From: Planctomycetota bacterium
Lineage (GTDB): Bacteria > Planctomycetota > UBA1135 > GCA-002686595
Assembly (NCBI GenBank): GCA_009691855.1
Contig: SIAI01000024.1
Span: forward strand, 1 to 60,473
Length of the DNA stretch: 60,473 nucleotides
Direction of reading: 5' to 3'
Position numbers and translations under genes: made by a program. Below, piece by piece: positions 34,948-43,962 of this stretch. Under the pieces are notes generated by a model. The model made no database searches and was not told where the DNA came from. It worked only from the letters and a program-made list of their open reading frames with translations. The stretch's first letter is position 1. The number at the start of each line of letters is the position of its first letter.

Positions 34948-36513
34948 ATGCACCCCCTCGGCCTCCTCCTCGCGTCGCTGGCGTTCCAGGATCCCGCGCC
35001 GACACCGGCGCTCGAGCGCGGCTTGAAGCGCTCCGAGGCGGGCGCGGCGCCCGGCTACGTGCTTTTCTCGCCCTTGCGCGCACGGAAGACGTTCCTGATC
35101 GACGCGCGCGGCGAGGTCGTGCACGAGTGGGACAGCCCGCAGCCGCCGCTCTCGGTGTACCTGCTCGGCGACGGCACGCTGCTGCGCGTCGGGCGCATCG
35201 ACGACAACCCGACCTTCTTCGGCGGCGGCCTGGGCGGGCGGATCCAGCAGCTGGCCAAGGACGGCAGCGTGCTGTGGGACTACGTGCTCTCGGACGCCGA
35301 CCGCAGCCTGCATCACGACATCGAACCCCTGGCGAACGGCAACATCCTCGCCACGGCCTGGGAGCGCCTGTCGCGCGACGAGGCCATCGCGCTCGGCCGC
35401 GCGCCCGAGGCGACGAACGAGAAGGGCTGGTGGCCGTGCTGGGTGCTCGAGATCCAGCCAGTGCGCCCGAGCGGTGGCACGATCGTGTGGGAGTGGCACG
35501 CCAAGGAACACCTGATCCAGGATCTCGATCCGACGAAGCCGGGCTTCGGCGACGTGCGCGCGCATCCCGAACGCATCGACGTGAACGCCGACCATCGCAG
35601 CGAGGCGCCGAAGAGCGCCGAGGAGCGCGCGCGCGAAGAGAAGCAAGCAGAGGAGATGCGCGCGCTCGGCTACGCCGGCGGCGACGCGGACGAGGACGAC
35701 GGCATGGGCGCCGCACCGCAGCCGCCGCCGAAGAGCGGCGACTGGCTGCACCTGAACAGCATCGACTACCAGCCCTCGACCGACCTCGTGCTGCTCTCCT
35801 CGCCCGAGCTGTGTGAGCTTTGGATCCTCGACCACTCGACCACCACCGCGCAGGCCAAGGGCTCGAGCGGCGGGCGTTACAAGAAGGGCGGCGATCTGCT
35901 CTACCGCTGGGGCAACCCGCGCCTCTACGGCATGGGCACGGCAGCCGATCAGAAGCTCTTCTATCAGCACCAGGCGGACTTCGTGCGCCCCGGCCTGCCG
36001 GGCGCGGGCCACGTGACGGTCTTCAACAACGGCTCGAAGCGGCCGGGCAAGGAGTACAGCTCGCTGGAGGAGCTCGAGCTGCCCTTCGATCCGGCGCAAG
36101 GCTTCACGCGCGCCGCGGATCAAGCCTTCGGACCGACGAAGCCGGCGTGGAGCTACTCCGACCCCGAGCGCTTCTACTCCTTCTTCATCTCCGGCTGCCA
36201 TCGCCTCGCCAACGGCAACACCTTCGCGTGCTCGGGCAAGCAGGGCCGCTTCTTCGAGGTCACGCCGGCCGGCGCGATCGTGTGGGAGTACTGGAACCCT
36301 TACGGCGGTGAATTCGAGATGGGCATGGGTCGCGCGGGCGCTCCGCCTCCGGGTGGTCCCCCTCCCGGCCCTCCGCCCGGCGGTCCAGGCGCAGCGGGCG
36401 GCCCGCCGCCCGGCGGACCGCAGAGCAATCCGGTCGAGCCGACCTCGTGCTTTCGCGCCACCAAGCTGGCGCCGGATCATCCGGGGTTGAAGGCGCTCGG
36501 GATCGTCAGGTAG
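34948..36513 (+). CDS. Arylsulfotransferase-like secreted protein
   Basis: 521 residues from the ATG at 34948, which gives a short signal peptide (MHPLGLLLASLAFQ); another in-frame ATG is at 34933. The text GYVLFSPLRARKTFLIDARGEVVHEW, then LSVYLLGDGTLLRVGR, then HHDIEPLANGNILATAWER, then HRLANGNTFACSGKQGRFFEV and WEYWNPY, follows the ASST/Arylsulfotran_2 propeller pattern, including the HHD near residue 115. A charged acidic insert (AEERAREEKQAEEMRALGY) near 220-260 and a Pro/Gly-rich stretch near 460-490 are unusual. ASST enzymes move sulfate between phenols in the periplasm; whether this one is active is not shown. It converges with the DUF4010 gene and overlaps its 3' end by 8 bases. Confidence 0.75.
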   Translation: MHPLGLLLASLAFQDPAPTPALERGLKRSEAGAAPGYVLFSPLRARKTFLIDARGEVVHEWDSPQPPLSVYLLGDGTLLRVGRIDDNPTFFGGGLGGRIQQLAKDGSVLWDYVLSDADRSLHHDIEPLANGNILATAWERLSRDEAIALGRAPEATNEKGWWPCWVLEIQPVRPSGGTIVWEWHAKEHLIQDLDPTKPGFGDVRAHPERIDVNADHRSEAPKSAEERAREEKQAEEMRALGYAGGDADEDDGMGAAPQPPPKSGDWLHLNSIDYQPSTDLVLLSSPELCELWILDHSTTTAQAKGSSGGRYKKGGDLLYRWGNPRLYGMGTAADQKLFYQHQADFVRPGLPGAGHVTVFNNGSKRPGKEYSSLEELELPFDPAQGFTRAADQAFGPTKPAWSYSDPERFYSFFISGCHRLANGNTFACSGKQGRFFEVTPAGAIVWEYWNPYGGEFEMGMGRAGAPPPGGPPPGPPPGGPGAAGGPPPGGPQSNPVEPTSCFRATKLAPDHPGLKALGIVR

Positions 36514-37201
36514 CGCGCGAGAGCGCGAACGCCAGCGCCGCGCAGGCCAGGATCAGCGCGGTCACGATCACGACGCGCCGGCGCAGCTCGCGCGAGCCGA
36601 GCACGGCCACCAGCGCACACTTGACCAGCGTGTTCGCCAGCGCGGCGCAGGCGATCGCACCGGCGGCGACGTCGAGCGCGCCCCCGCCGCGCGCCTGCTG
36701 GGCCATGGAGAGCGTGATCGCGTCCACGTCGCTCAAGCCGGCGAGCACGGCCACGGCGTAGAGGCCCTGCGCGCTCGTCTCGCGCCGCACGAGCTCGACC
36801 AGAAGCAGCAGCGCGGCGAAGAACAGCGCGAAGCGGAGCGAGGCCGTGAGCCGGAACGGGTTCTTCAGGCGCACCTCGGGCACGCGCTCGGCCGCGCGTT
36901 CACGCCGGCCGCGCAGCGCGAGCACCGCGCCCGCGCCCAGCGTCACCGCGGCCAGCGCGCCGAGCGGCACCCACAGCGGCGCGAGCAAGGGCCGGTACAC
37001 CACCGCCACGGCCACGCCGACGCGCACGAACATCACACCCCACGCGAGCAAGAGACCCGCAGCCAGCGCGTCGGCCGGCTGGTGGGCGCGCAGGGCCCAC
37101 CAGCCGCGCGGCGAACCCGTCGCCGCGGCGGGTATTTCTTGCGCTGCGTGCGCGGCACTTGTTCGCCGCCGGTTCGAGGGCGTAAGCCTCGCGTCGAGCA
37201 C
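36506..37201 (-). CDS. DUF4010 membrane protein lacking the MgtC half
   Basis: 231 residues with about six membrane helices. LLLAWGVMFVRVGVAVAVVY, then LKNPFRLTASLRFALFFAALLLLVELVRR, then GLYAVAVLAGLSDVDAITLSMA are diagnostic of DUF4010, which is normally the C-terminal half of about 420-residue MgtC/SapB-type membrane proteins. The N-terminal MgtC half is absent: the first 40 residues from the GTG start are Arg/Ala-rich and unlike a membrane domain. It is probably a 5'-truncated gene, though a stand-alone DUF4010 protein is possible. Confidence 0.7.
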   Translation of the reverse strand: MLDARLTPSNRRRTSAAHAAQEIPAAATGSPRGWWALRAHQPADALAAGLLLAWGVMFVRVGVAVAVVYRPLLAPLWVPLGALAAVTLGAGAVLALRGRRERAAERVPEVRLKNPFRLTASLRFALFFAALLLLVELVRRETSAQGLYAVAVLAGLSDVDAITLSMAQQARGGGALDVAAGAIACAALANTLVKCALVAVLGSRELRRRVVIVTALILACAALAFALSRAT

Positions 37202-37329
37202 ACCGCGCCGCGGGCGCGCGCGGGCCGCTTACAGGAACCGAAAGGGTCCGTGCTCCGTGCTCACCAGCCCGCGATCCGAACCTCATCCGCGGTGAGGGCG
37301 CCGCGAGCGCAGAAGAGAGCGGGAAAGAA

Positions 37330-37635
37330 ATGAAACACGTAGCCGACAACGAGATCCGCGCTGAAGTCCGCTCTCTGCTCGTGCGCCAGCGCGTGGACCA
37401 GTGGCGCCTGCAGGTGCGCGTGTCCGGCGGCATGGTGCGCATCAACGGCGAGCTGGTGTTCCTGCGCGGCTCCGACCCGACGCCGCCCTCGCTGGTGGAA
37501 GGCCTGGAGCGCGCGCTGAGCTCGACCGCTGGCGTCAAATACGTCTCGATCGACGTCACCAACTGGAAGAAGCCCGGCGGCGGCGAGTGGAAGCTGATCG
37601 AGCAACGCGCTCCGGCCCTGGCGGTCGCGGCGTAG
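37330..37635 (+). CDS. Small BON-like domain protein
   Basis: 101 residues. VADNEIRAEVRSLLVRQRVDQWRLQVRVSGGMVRINGELVFLRG, then LVEGLERALSSTAGVKYVSIDVTNW, follows the alpha-beta-beta-alpha-beta pattern of BON-type domains. There is no signal peptide, so it is cytoplasmic. Function is unknown; BON domains often bind lipids or phospho-ligands. GGGAAAG precedes the ATG. Confidence 0.6.
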   Translation: MKHVADNEIRAEVRSLLVRQRVDQWRLQVRVSGGMVRINGELVFLRGSDPTPPSLVEGLERALSSTAGVKYVSIDVTNWKKPGGGEWKLIEQRAPALAVAA

Positions 37636-37680
37636 CCGGGACGACGACGGCGCGCGCCGGAAGCGGCGCGCGTCTCGAGT

Positions 37681-37722
37681 ACGCAGCCCGCGGGGCGCGA
37701 GTTCGCTCGCGCCCCGCTGCGT
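37681..37722. terminator. Bidirectional terminator with UUCG tetraloop
   Basis: A perfect 12-bp stem (37690-37701 with 37706-37717) capped by TTCG, plus ACGCA/TGCGT outer pairing. It sits between the convergent BON-like and PPK2 genes, one base from the PPK2 stop. Confidence 0.8.
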
Positions 37723-37723
37723 T

Positions 37724-38599
37724 TCAGCCCTCGGCCTCGAGGGCCTGGCGAGCGCGTGCGAGTTCTTGCTTGCGCGCGCCCTCCAGGCGCGGGAAGTCGA
37801 GCTCGAGCTCCTCGAGCCCCGCGACCACGGCCTCGGCCACGACCAGGCGCGTGAACCACTTCTTGTCGGCGGGCACGACGAACCACGGGGCGTGCTCCGT
37901 GCTGCTCTTCACGATCACGCGCGACCAGTGCTGCTGGTACTCGTCCCAGCGCGCGCGCTCGGCCACGTCGCCCTCGTTGAACTTCCAGTTCTTCTCGGGC
38001 TCGTCCAGGCGCTCGAGGAAGCGGCGCTTCTGCTCGGCGCGCGAGACGTGCAGGAAGAACTTCCGCACCAGCACGCCGTTGCGCGCGAGGTAGCGCTCGA
38101 AGCCGGCGATGTCCTCCAGGCGTTCGTCCCACAGGTCCTTGCCGGTGCAGCGCGGCGGCAGGCGCTGCTTCTCCAAGAACTCGGGGTGGATGCGCACGGT
38201 CACCACTTCCTCGTAGTAGGAGCGGTTGAAGATGCCGATGCGCCCGCGCTCCGGCAGCGCGCGCGCCGCGCGCCACAGGAAGTCGTGGTCGAGCTCCTCC
38301 GCGGAAGGTGCCTTGAAGGCGAACACCTGGCAGCCGGACGGGTTGATGCCCGAGAGCACGTGCTTGACCGTGCCGTCCTTCCCGGAGGCGTCCATGCCCT
38401 GGAAGATCAGCAGCACCGCCCAGCGGTCCTGGGCGTAGAGCCGCTCCTGCAACTCGCCGAGGCGCTCGACGCCCTGCGCCAGCTGCAGCTCCGCGCCCGC
38501 CTTCTCGAGCCCGCCCGTGTCGCGCGGATCGACCTCGTCGAGCCTGAAGCGTCCGCTGGGATCGACCTGGAAGCGCTCGAGCAAGGACTTCTTGGCCAT
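37724..38599 (-). CDS. ppk2: Polyphosphate kinase 2 family protein
   Basis: 291 residues. Walker A GMDASGKDG at residues 68-76 in the PPK2 context FQGMDASGKDGTVKHVLSGINP, then FKAPSAEELDHDFLWR, the lid/Walker B region RIGIFNRSYYEEVV, and WKFNEGDVAERARWDEYQ near 215-232. These are hallmarks of PPK2 enzymes, which transfer phosphate between polyphosphate and nucleotides. Length and one-domain form fit class I or III; class cannot be fixed by eye. The start at 38599 (MAKKSLLERF) is chosen over the upstream one as the usual family start. Confidence 0.85.
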   Translation of the reverse strand: MAKKSLLERFQVDPSGRFRLDEVDPRDTGGLEKAGAELQLAQGVERLGELQERLYAQDRWAVLLIFQGMDASGKDGTVKHVLSGINPSGCQVFAFKAPSAEELDHDFLWRAARALPERGRIGIFNRSYYEEVVTVRIHPEFLEKQRLPPRCTGKDLWDERLEDIAGFERYLARNGVLVRKFFLHVSRAEQKRRFLERLDEPEKNWKFNEGDVAERARWDEYQQHWSRVIVKSSTEHAPWFVVPADKKWFTRLVVAEAVVAGLEELELDFPRLEGARKQELARARQALEAEG

Positions 38600-38676
38600 G
38601 GACCGAAAGCTACTCGCTCGCACGCGCTGTGGCTACGGGAAGCGCACGACGCTCGCTCGAGCGGCGCAGAGCTCCT

Positions 38677-39330
38677 TCACCCGCCGGCGGAAGCCACGCC
38701 GACGATCACGAGCTCGCACTCCTTCGTGCGGCCCTCCAGCGCGAGCTCCTCGCCGCCCGCCAGGCCGCGCAGCCACAGACTCGCGCCCGCGGCGAGCTCG
38801 AAGGGCTCTTCCTCGCCGGTCGCGCGCGCGACGAGTTTGCCGGCGAGCACGTGCAGGAAGGCGTGCGGCGTGCGCAGCGTCTCGCGCGTGCGCCGTGCGC
38901 CCAGCGCCAGGGCCTGCACCTCGGCGCGCACGCGCTCGGGTCGGAACAAGACGTTGAAGTCGGTGATCGGGCCGTAGGGCAGCTCGGCGCTCGTGCTCCA
39001 GTCGCCGGAGAAGCGATAGGGCTCGAGGCGCCTCAGGCGCGCGCGCGGCGCGTCGGCGCCGTGCACGAGGACCAGGCCCGCGCCCTGCGTCACGGTGAGG
39101 ATGCGCTCGACGCCGGGGAAGCTCGAGAACGGCCCCGGCTCGTCCACCGGTGCGAGCGACAGGCGCCAGTCGAACTCGCCGTGCTCGAAGCGCGCGTCGG
39201 GCGGCCACAGCGCGAGCTCGGTGGTCGTGCCGCGGCCGTTCTTCCAGGGCACGACGCGCGCGTCCGCCGCGCCGAGCTGCAGCACCTCGCGCGCGGGTTT
39301 TCTCTCGGCGAAACTCACCTCGCGCGGCAT
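38677..39330 (-). CDS. hutD: HutD/Ves family protein
   Basis: 217 residues of the cupin-like HutD (DUF886) family: VPWKNGRGTTTELALWP near residues 27-43, FDWRLSLAPVDEPGPFSSFPGVERILTVTQGAGLVL, and ITDFNVLFRPERV. In other bacteria HutD sits in histidine-utilisation operons and may bind formylglutamate-like compounds; no hut gene is nearby. Divergent from argS with only 26 bases between the starts, so both promoters must overlap. Confidence 0.8.
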   Translation of the reverse strand: MPREVSFAERKPAREVLQLGAADARVVPWKNGRGTTTELALWPPDARFEHGEFDWRLSLAPVDEPGPFSSFPGVERILTVTQGAGLVLVHGADAPRARLRRLEPYRFSGDWSTSAELPYGPITDFNVLFRPERVRAEVQALALGARRTRETLRTPHAFLHVLAGKLVARATGEEEPFELAAGASLWLRGLAGGEELALEGRTKECELVIVGVASAGG

Positions 39331-39356
39331 GATACTTCCCCCGCGGTCGCCCCCCC

Positions 39357-41057
39357 ATGCAGGAGTTCATCGAGCGCATCCGGCGCGTGGTTGCCCGGCA
39401 CACGGGGCTCGCGCCGGAGGACATCAAGATCGAGTCCCCGCGCGACGCGCTGAACGGGGACCTGGCCTTTCCCTGCTTCCAGCTGGCCAAGCGGCAAAAG
39501 CAGCCGCCGCCGGCCGCGGCCGTGAAGCTGGGCCAGGCGATCGCCGGCGAGCTGACGAACATCGCCGTGGTCGCCGCCGGGCCGTACCTGAACTTCCGCA
39601 TCGAGCGCAGCGCGCTGGCGCTGTCGGTGCTGGGCTCGATCTCGGTCAAGGGCGCGAAGTACGGCGGCTCGAGCGAGGGCGCGGGCCAGACGATCGTGCT
39701 CGACTACTCCTCGCCCAACATCGCCAAGCCCATGCACGTCGGGCACATCCGCTCGACGATCATCGGGGCCGCGCTGCAGCGCCTGCACGCCTTCCTCGGC
39801 TACCGCACGGTGGGCGTGAACCACCTCGGCGACTGGGGCGCGCAGTTCGGCGCGCTGGTGGTCGCGATCCGTCGCTGGCGCGAGACGGTCGAGCTCGAGA
39901 AGGATCCCGTCGCGGGGCTGCTGGAGCTCTACCAGCGCAGCAAGAAGGCCCTCGACGAGGACGAGGAGTTCAAGAAGGAGGCCGTCGTCGCCTACCAGGA
40001 GCTGGAGAGCGGCAAGGACGGCGAGGTGCGCGCGCTGTGGCGCTGGGTGACCGAGGTCTCCATGCGCGGCTTCGACGCCACCTACGCGCGCCTCGGCATC
40101 CAGCACGACCTCGTGCGCGGTGAGAGCTTCTACGAACCGCTGCTCGAGCCCACGCTGCAGCGCGTGCAAGCCGCGGGCGTGACCGAGGTCTCGCAGGGCG
40201 CGCTGGTCGTGCAGCTCGGCGAGATCGACAAGGGCCTGGCCAAGACGCCGTGCCTGCTGCGCCAGACGAACGGCACGACCTTGTACGCCACGCGCGACCT
40301 GGCGGCGCTCTTCCAGCGCTGGGAGGAGTTCCAGTTCGCGCGCTGCCTGTACGTGGTCGGCGCGGAGCAGAAGCTGCACTTCCGCCAGCTCAAGGCCGTG
40401 CTGGCGCGCATGGGCTGCGAGTGGGCGTCGCGCGTCGAGCACGTGGACTTCGGCCTGCTGCTCGGCCCCGGGCGCGTGAAGCTCGCCAGCCGCAAGGGCG
40501 AGGTGCTGGTGCTCGACGACCTGATCGACGAGATCGTGGCCGAGGCGCGCGCGATCATCGCCGAGAAAAACCCCGAGCTGCCCCACCCCGAACGCATCGC
40601 CGAGCAGGTCGGCCTGGGCGCGATCGTGTTCAACGACCTGAAGCGCGAGCGCATCAAGGACGTGGTCTTCGACAAGGCCGAGATCCTGGCCTTCGAGGGC
40701 GAGACCGGCCCCTATGTGCAGTACACCCACGCGCGCCTGGGTTCGATCCTGCGCAAGGCGCCGCGGGAGAACGTGGCCCCCGACTGGGCACGCCTCGAGG
40801 ACGCCGCGCCGATCCTGCTCGCCCTCGGGCGCTTCCCCGGGGTGGTGGCCGCGGCCGCCGAGAACTGCGAGCCCTCCGAGCTGGCGCAGTACCTGCTCGC
40901 GCTGTCGCGCACGATCTCCTCGTGGCTGGCCGAGCACAAGGTCCTGGATGAGGACCCCCCCCTGCGCGCCGTGCGCCTGCTGCTCGTGCAGGGCAGCCAG
41001 GTGGTGCTCAAGAACGGCCTGACGCTGCTGGGCGTGGGCGCGCCGGACGAGATGTAG
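39357..41057 (+). CDS. argS: Arginyl-tRNA synthetase
   Basis: A 566-residue class I synthetase that charges tRNA-Arg. Order: N-terminal additional domain (1-95), the HIGH motif as HVGH (127-130) in SSPNIAKPMHVGHIRST, LGDWGAQFG, then the catalytic core with GRVKLASRKGEVLVLDDL (about 373-390). The canonical KMSKS is replaced by the degenerate KLASRKG, as in many ArgRS. The anticodon-binding helical domain carries GPYVQYTHARLGSIL. The C-terminus VLKNGLTLLGVGAPDEM is the usual ArgRS ending (LGI.APERM). Length is normal. The last 50 bases overlap the 3' end of a decayed sigma gene on the other strand. Confidence 0.95.
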   Translation: MQEFIERIRRVVARHTGLAPEDIKIESPRDALNGDLAFPCFQLAKRQKQPPPAAAVKLGQAIAGELTNIAVVAAGPYLNFRIERSALALSVLGSISVKGAKYGGSSEGAGQTIVLDYSSPNIAKPMHVGHIRSTIIGAALQRLHAFLGYRTVGVNHLGDWGAQFGALVVAIRRWRETVELEKDPVAGLLELYQRSKKALDEDEEFKKEAVVAYQELESGKDGEVRALWRWVTEVSMRGFDATYARLGIQHDLVRGESFYEPLLEPTLQRVQAAGVTEVSQGALVVQLGEIDKGLAKTPCLLRQTNGTTLYATRDLAALFQRWEEFQFARCLYVVGAEQKLHFRQLKAVLARMGCEWASRVEHVDFGLLLGPGRVKLASRKGEVLVLDDLIDEIVAEARAIIAEKNPELPHPERIAEQVGLGAIVFNDLKRERIKDVVFDKAEILAFEGETGPYVQYTHARLGSILRKAPRENVAPDWARLEDAAPILLALGRFPGVVAAAAENCEPSELAQYLLALSRTISSWLAEHKVLDEDPPLRAVRLLLVQGSQVVLKNGLTLLGVGAPDEM

Positions 41058-41460
41058 CTGCCTTCGCGGAATTCTGCTGTTTGCAGAACCACGGAGGCAG
41101 GCGCCGACATGCATGGCCCAGTTTCCAGATCCCCGACCCCCCCCGCCGGGCGCCGCCGCGTGTGCGCTTCCTGCGCAGGGCGCTCATGAAGCCGTTGACG
41201 CAGAAGCCGTAGGCCCAGGTCTCGAGCGCGGACTGGCCCGAATAGTCACCGAGACGCGACCAGAACGCGGTCAGCGTGTCCTGCGTCAGGTCATCCAGGT
41301 CGTCGGGTTGGAAGACGCCGCCGACGCGCTGGTTGAGCACGCTCAGGATGCGCGGGATGCAGCGCAAGCGCGTCACCAGGGCGTCGATGGCGGCAGCCTC
41401 CTCGACCAGGACGGCGCGCACCAGCTGCTCATCCCCGTCGTGTTCTACCCGCTCATCCAT
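41008..41460 (-). pseudogene. ECF sigma factor remnant lacking region 4
   Basis: From ATG 41460 the first about 104 residues (to about 41149) align with the intact sigma at 47351-47923: DEQLVRAVLVEEAAAIDALV, then RLRCIPRILSVLNQRVGG, then LDDLTQDTLTAFWSRLGDYSGQSALETWAYGFCVNGFMSALRRKR. Beyond RRKR the homology stops; the frame runs through a long G run into sequence antisense to the argS 3' end. Region 4, the -35-binding part, is therefore gone. It looks like a duplicated sigma gene cut by a deletion next to argS. Confidence 0.7.
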
Positions 41461-42055
41461 CGGCACGTAGCACCGCGCAGGCGTGACGCCGACGAGTTCC
41501 GCAGAGAGGGCAGGAAACCTGAGGATGCGCACTTGCACGAGGGCAGGAAGGAACCACCCTCGCCACCAACCGAGCGGGCCGAGGCAAGGGAGGGCGAGCC
41601 GTTCTTGTCCTCACGGGGGTGAATGGTTCTCTGGACACTGGATTGAGAGGCGTCGAGCGCGCAAGTCTAGGCGGGCAGCGGCCGGGAATCGCGGTGCGTG
41701 GTCGTAGAGGGAGCAACGCCGCGGTGTGGGAACCGGAAGGGCCCGCGCGGCAACCTCGTAGCGGCGTGGGTACCGAACCTCCGCCGCCGAGGCGCAGTCC
41801 GACTCGGCCACCCGGCCCCGCGCGCATCTTCTGCGGCGAGGTCGACCTCGGCGCCCACGAGGGCGCGGCGCAACTCGCAGCTGTGGATCACCGTCGGCAG
41901 CCGGCTCTATCACAGCGTCGCGTCCGTGCTCTGGGCGCGGAGCACGGGCCCGCGGCGCTCCGGCGGAGGCCCGAAGAACGAAATTCGGGATTGTGAAACC
42001 CCCCTGTGGCCGGCACACAACAATGGGCCCAGACCCCCGTTTTCCAATTGATTCC
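41461..42055. other. Intergenic region without a supported gene
   Basis: 595 bases. Open frames on both strands are Arg/Pro-rich and have no ribosome-binding sites, so none is called. The right end (from about 41980) is AT-richer and probably holds the promoter of the secreted protein gene at 42056. Confidence 0.4.
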
Positions 42056-43888
42056 ATGCATACCAAACAAGTCCTTGTCGCTTCCCCAGGCCCCGGTTTC
42101 AGCGCCCTCCTCTACCCGCCTGTTCGGCTCGTTCTCGGCTTCGTCGGAGGCCTGACGCTCGCAGCCGGAGCGGCCCACGCCCAGCTCGAGCCCATCTACC
42201 AGAGCGGGAACTTCATCCCGTCCCCGCCCAACCTGACGGGCCTGTACCACGGCATCGTCTCGGGCGACCTGAATGGCGACCTCAGCCCCGAGGTCGCGGT
42301 CATCAAGGGCACCAAACTCATCGTCTACCCCAACGCGGACGTGGGCAACGACTCGATCGTGGTGGCCTCGGACGCGATCGACGTGTGCTACTCGCCCGAC
42401 GCCGCGGGGCTCGGCCATCCGGGACTGCTGTACACGACGGCGAGCGGCCTGAAGCGCCTGACCGTTGCGCCGGGCGTACCTGTCGAGCCCGGCGTGCCCG
42501 TGCCCGACGTCTACAGCGTGCAGTTGATCAGCTCCTCGCCTCTGTGGTTGGGAGCCCCGCTGATCCGCTCGTCCGCCGGCGTGGGCCAAGGCCCGGGCCA
42601 AGGCCTGATCGGCGTCAAGTCCGACGAGCGCACCTTCTTCTCCGCCTACTCCGCGGGGAGCGGGTTCGAGCTGCCCGCAACGATCTTCTCGCTCAACTCC
42701 ACCCTCTACGCGCGCGACATCGTGCTCCTGGACTGGAACGGCCTCCCCGACGGCAAGAAGGAGATCGGGATCCGGCACAGCAACGGGATCCAGATCCGCG
42801 ACCAGGCCGGCGCGTACCTGCTGGCGCGCAACGCAATCACCCCGGGCGACGCCATCGCGGTCGTGGCCAAGCCCGGCCTCACCGACAGCTTCGCGTGGGT
42901 CACGCGCTTCGCCGACGGAACGTCCAACCTGCTGCTCTTCAACCAGGGCTTCCCCGGCCTCTACCAGCCGCCTCAGTCGCTGAGTTCGCGGGTCTTCGAT
43001 TCCATGGCATCGGGCGACCTGCTGGGCGACGGCGATGGCGATCTCGTCTTCGGCGCGGTCTCCTGGTCCACGCTCCAGATCCGCGAGAGCGATTCGTCGG
43101 CCGCTACCTGGTTCTCGCCCACTCCGAGCCAGGAGCTGGACCTGCGCATCGACGGTGGGATGGCCGCGGTGCCGATCGGCAAGGTGCTGTGCGCGAACAT
43201 CTTCAACGACTGGATCGGCAGCACGCCCATCCCAAGCTTTGCCGCCGTCCTCCCGAACTCGGACGGCCTGCGCCTCGTCCCCAATCTGAGCGGCCGCTAC
43301 GCGTTGGTCGGGCCCTCGGTCGACTTCAGCTCCACCAAGATCGTCTACCCCGCCGTCAACCCCTGCACCGCAAGCAACGGGAAATGGGAGATGACGCTGG
43401 GCAACGGCTGGGGTACCACGACCGCAACCCACATCCAGGTCGTCGTGCGCATGAAGAACAGCAGCGCGAGCTCAGTGAGGCCGGCGGCGCTGAGGCATCT
43501 GGTCTTCGCACTGAACGGTGCCGCGATCAACGGCAAGCTGCTGAGCTTCGAGCTCGACTATGGGCCCCCTGCACCCTCGGTCGTAAACGACGTGTACTTC
43601 GCGATGGTACGCCCCATCCAACTCCCCAGCTCGAACGCAACCAGCCTCTCGGTCATCAACCAGGCATGGCGCTGGTCGATCCTCGGGTTGCCCATGGACC
43701 TACCTGGGGATGTTTTTCTGCGAGCACAGGCAGGATTTGGCGACACAGTCGGATGCTCCGAGGAGTTCTGCCCGCCCCCCCCGAGCAACCTCGGCGGCCG
43801 CTACATCCCGAGCCCCGTGTTGCAGTCGCACATCCCGAGCTCGGGGCCGGGCACGCTGCCCTCGATCCCTGGGGCAATTTTCCTGTAG
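42056..43888 (+). CDS. Secreted FG-GAP/VCBS-like protein
   Basis: 610 residues with a long signal peptide (hydrophobic VRLVLGFVGGLTLAAGAAHA, cleaved near AQLEP). FG-GAP/VCBS-like calcium-loop repeats follow: GIVSGDLNGDLSPEVAVIKG and MASGDLLGDGDGDLVFGAV, plus a degenerate one near DIVLLDWNG. A Cys-containing C-terminal region has a Pro-rich spacer (EEFCPPPPSNLGG). Probably a beta-propeller on the cell surface or released. An alternative start lies at 42023; 42056 leaves a normal n-region. Confidence 0.7.
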   Translation: MHTKQVLVASPGPGFSALLYPPVRLVLGFVGGLTLAAGAAHAQLEPIYQSGNFIPSPPNLTGLYHGIVSGDLNGDLSPEVAVIKGTKLIVYPNADVGNDSIVVASDAIDVCYSPDAAGLGHPGLLYTTASGLKRLTVAPGVPVEPGVPVPDVYSVQLISSSPLWLGAPLIRSSAGVGQGPGQGLIGVKSDERTFFSAYSAGSGFELPATIFSLNSTLYARDIVLLDWNGLPDGKKEIGIRHSNGIQIRDQAGAYLLARNAITPGDAIAVVAKPGLTDSFAWVTRFADGTSNLLLFNQGFPGLYQPPQSLSSRVFDSMASGDLLGDGDGDLVFGAVSWSTLQIRESDSSAATWFSPTPSQELDLRIDGGMAAVPIGKVLCANIFNDWIGSTPIPSFAAVLPNSDGLRLVPNLSGRYALVGPSVDFSSTKIVYPAVNPCTASNGKWEMTLGNGWGTTTATHIQVVVRMKNSSASSVRPAALRHLVFALNGAAINGKLLSFELDYGPPAPSVVNDVYFAMVRPIQLPSSNATSLSVINQAWRWSILGLPMDLPGDVFLRAQAGFGDTVGCSEEFCPPPPSNLGGRYIPSPVLQSHIPSSGPGTLPSIPGAIFL

Positions 43889-43901
43889 CGAGAGCTGTCT
43901 C

Positions 43902-43953
43902 GCCCCGACCTGGCGCCGGACTGCAGCCGCAGTCCGGCGCCCGAGTTCGGGGC
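43902..43953. terminator. Nested bidirectional terminator
   Basis: A perfect 13-bp stem GGCGCCGGACTGC/GCAGTCCGGCGCC (43912-43924 and 43929-43941) with loop AGCC, flanked by GCCCCGA/TCGGGGC outer arms. It serves the convergent genes ending at 43888 and 43963. Confidence 0.8.
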
Positions 43954-43962
43954 CTGACCGTC

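Noticed and set aside
41667..42051. Short open frames in the 41.5-42.05 kb gap
   Set aside because: Arg/Pro-rich, no ribosome-binding site and no recognisable domain on either strand.
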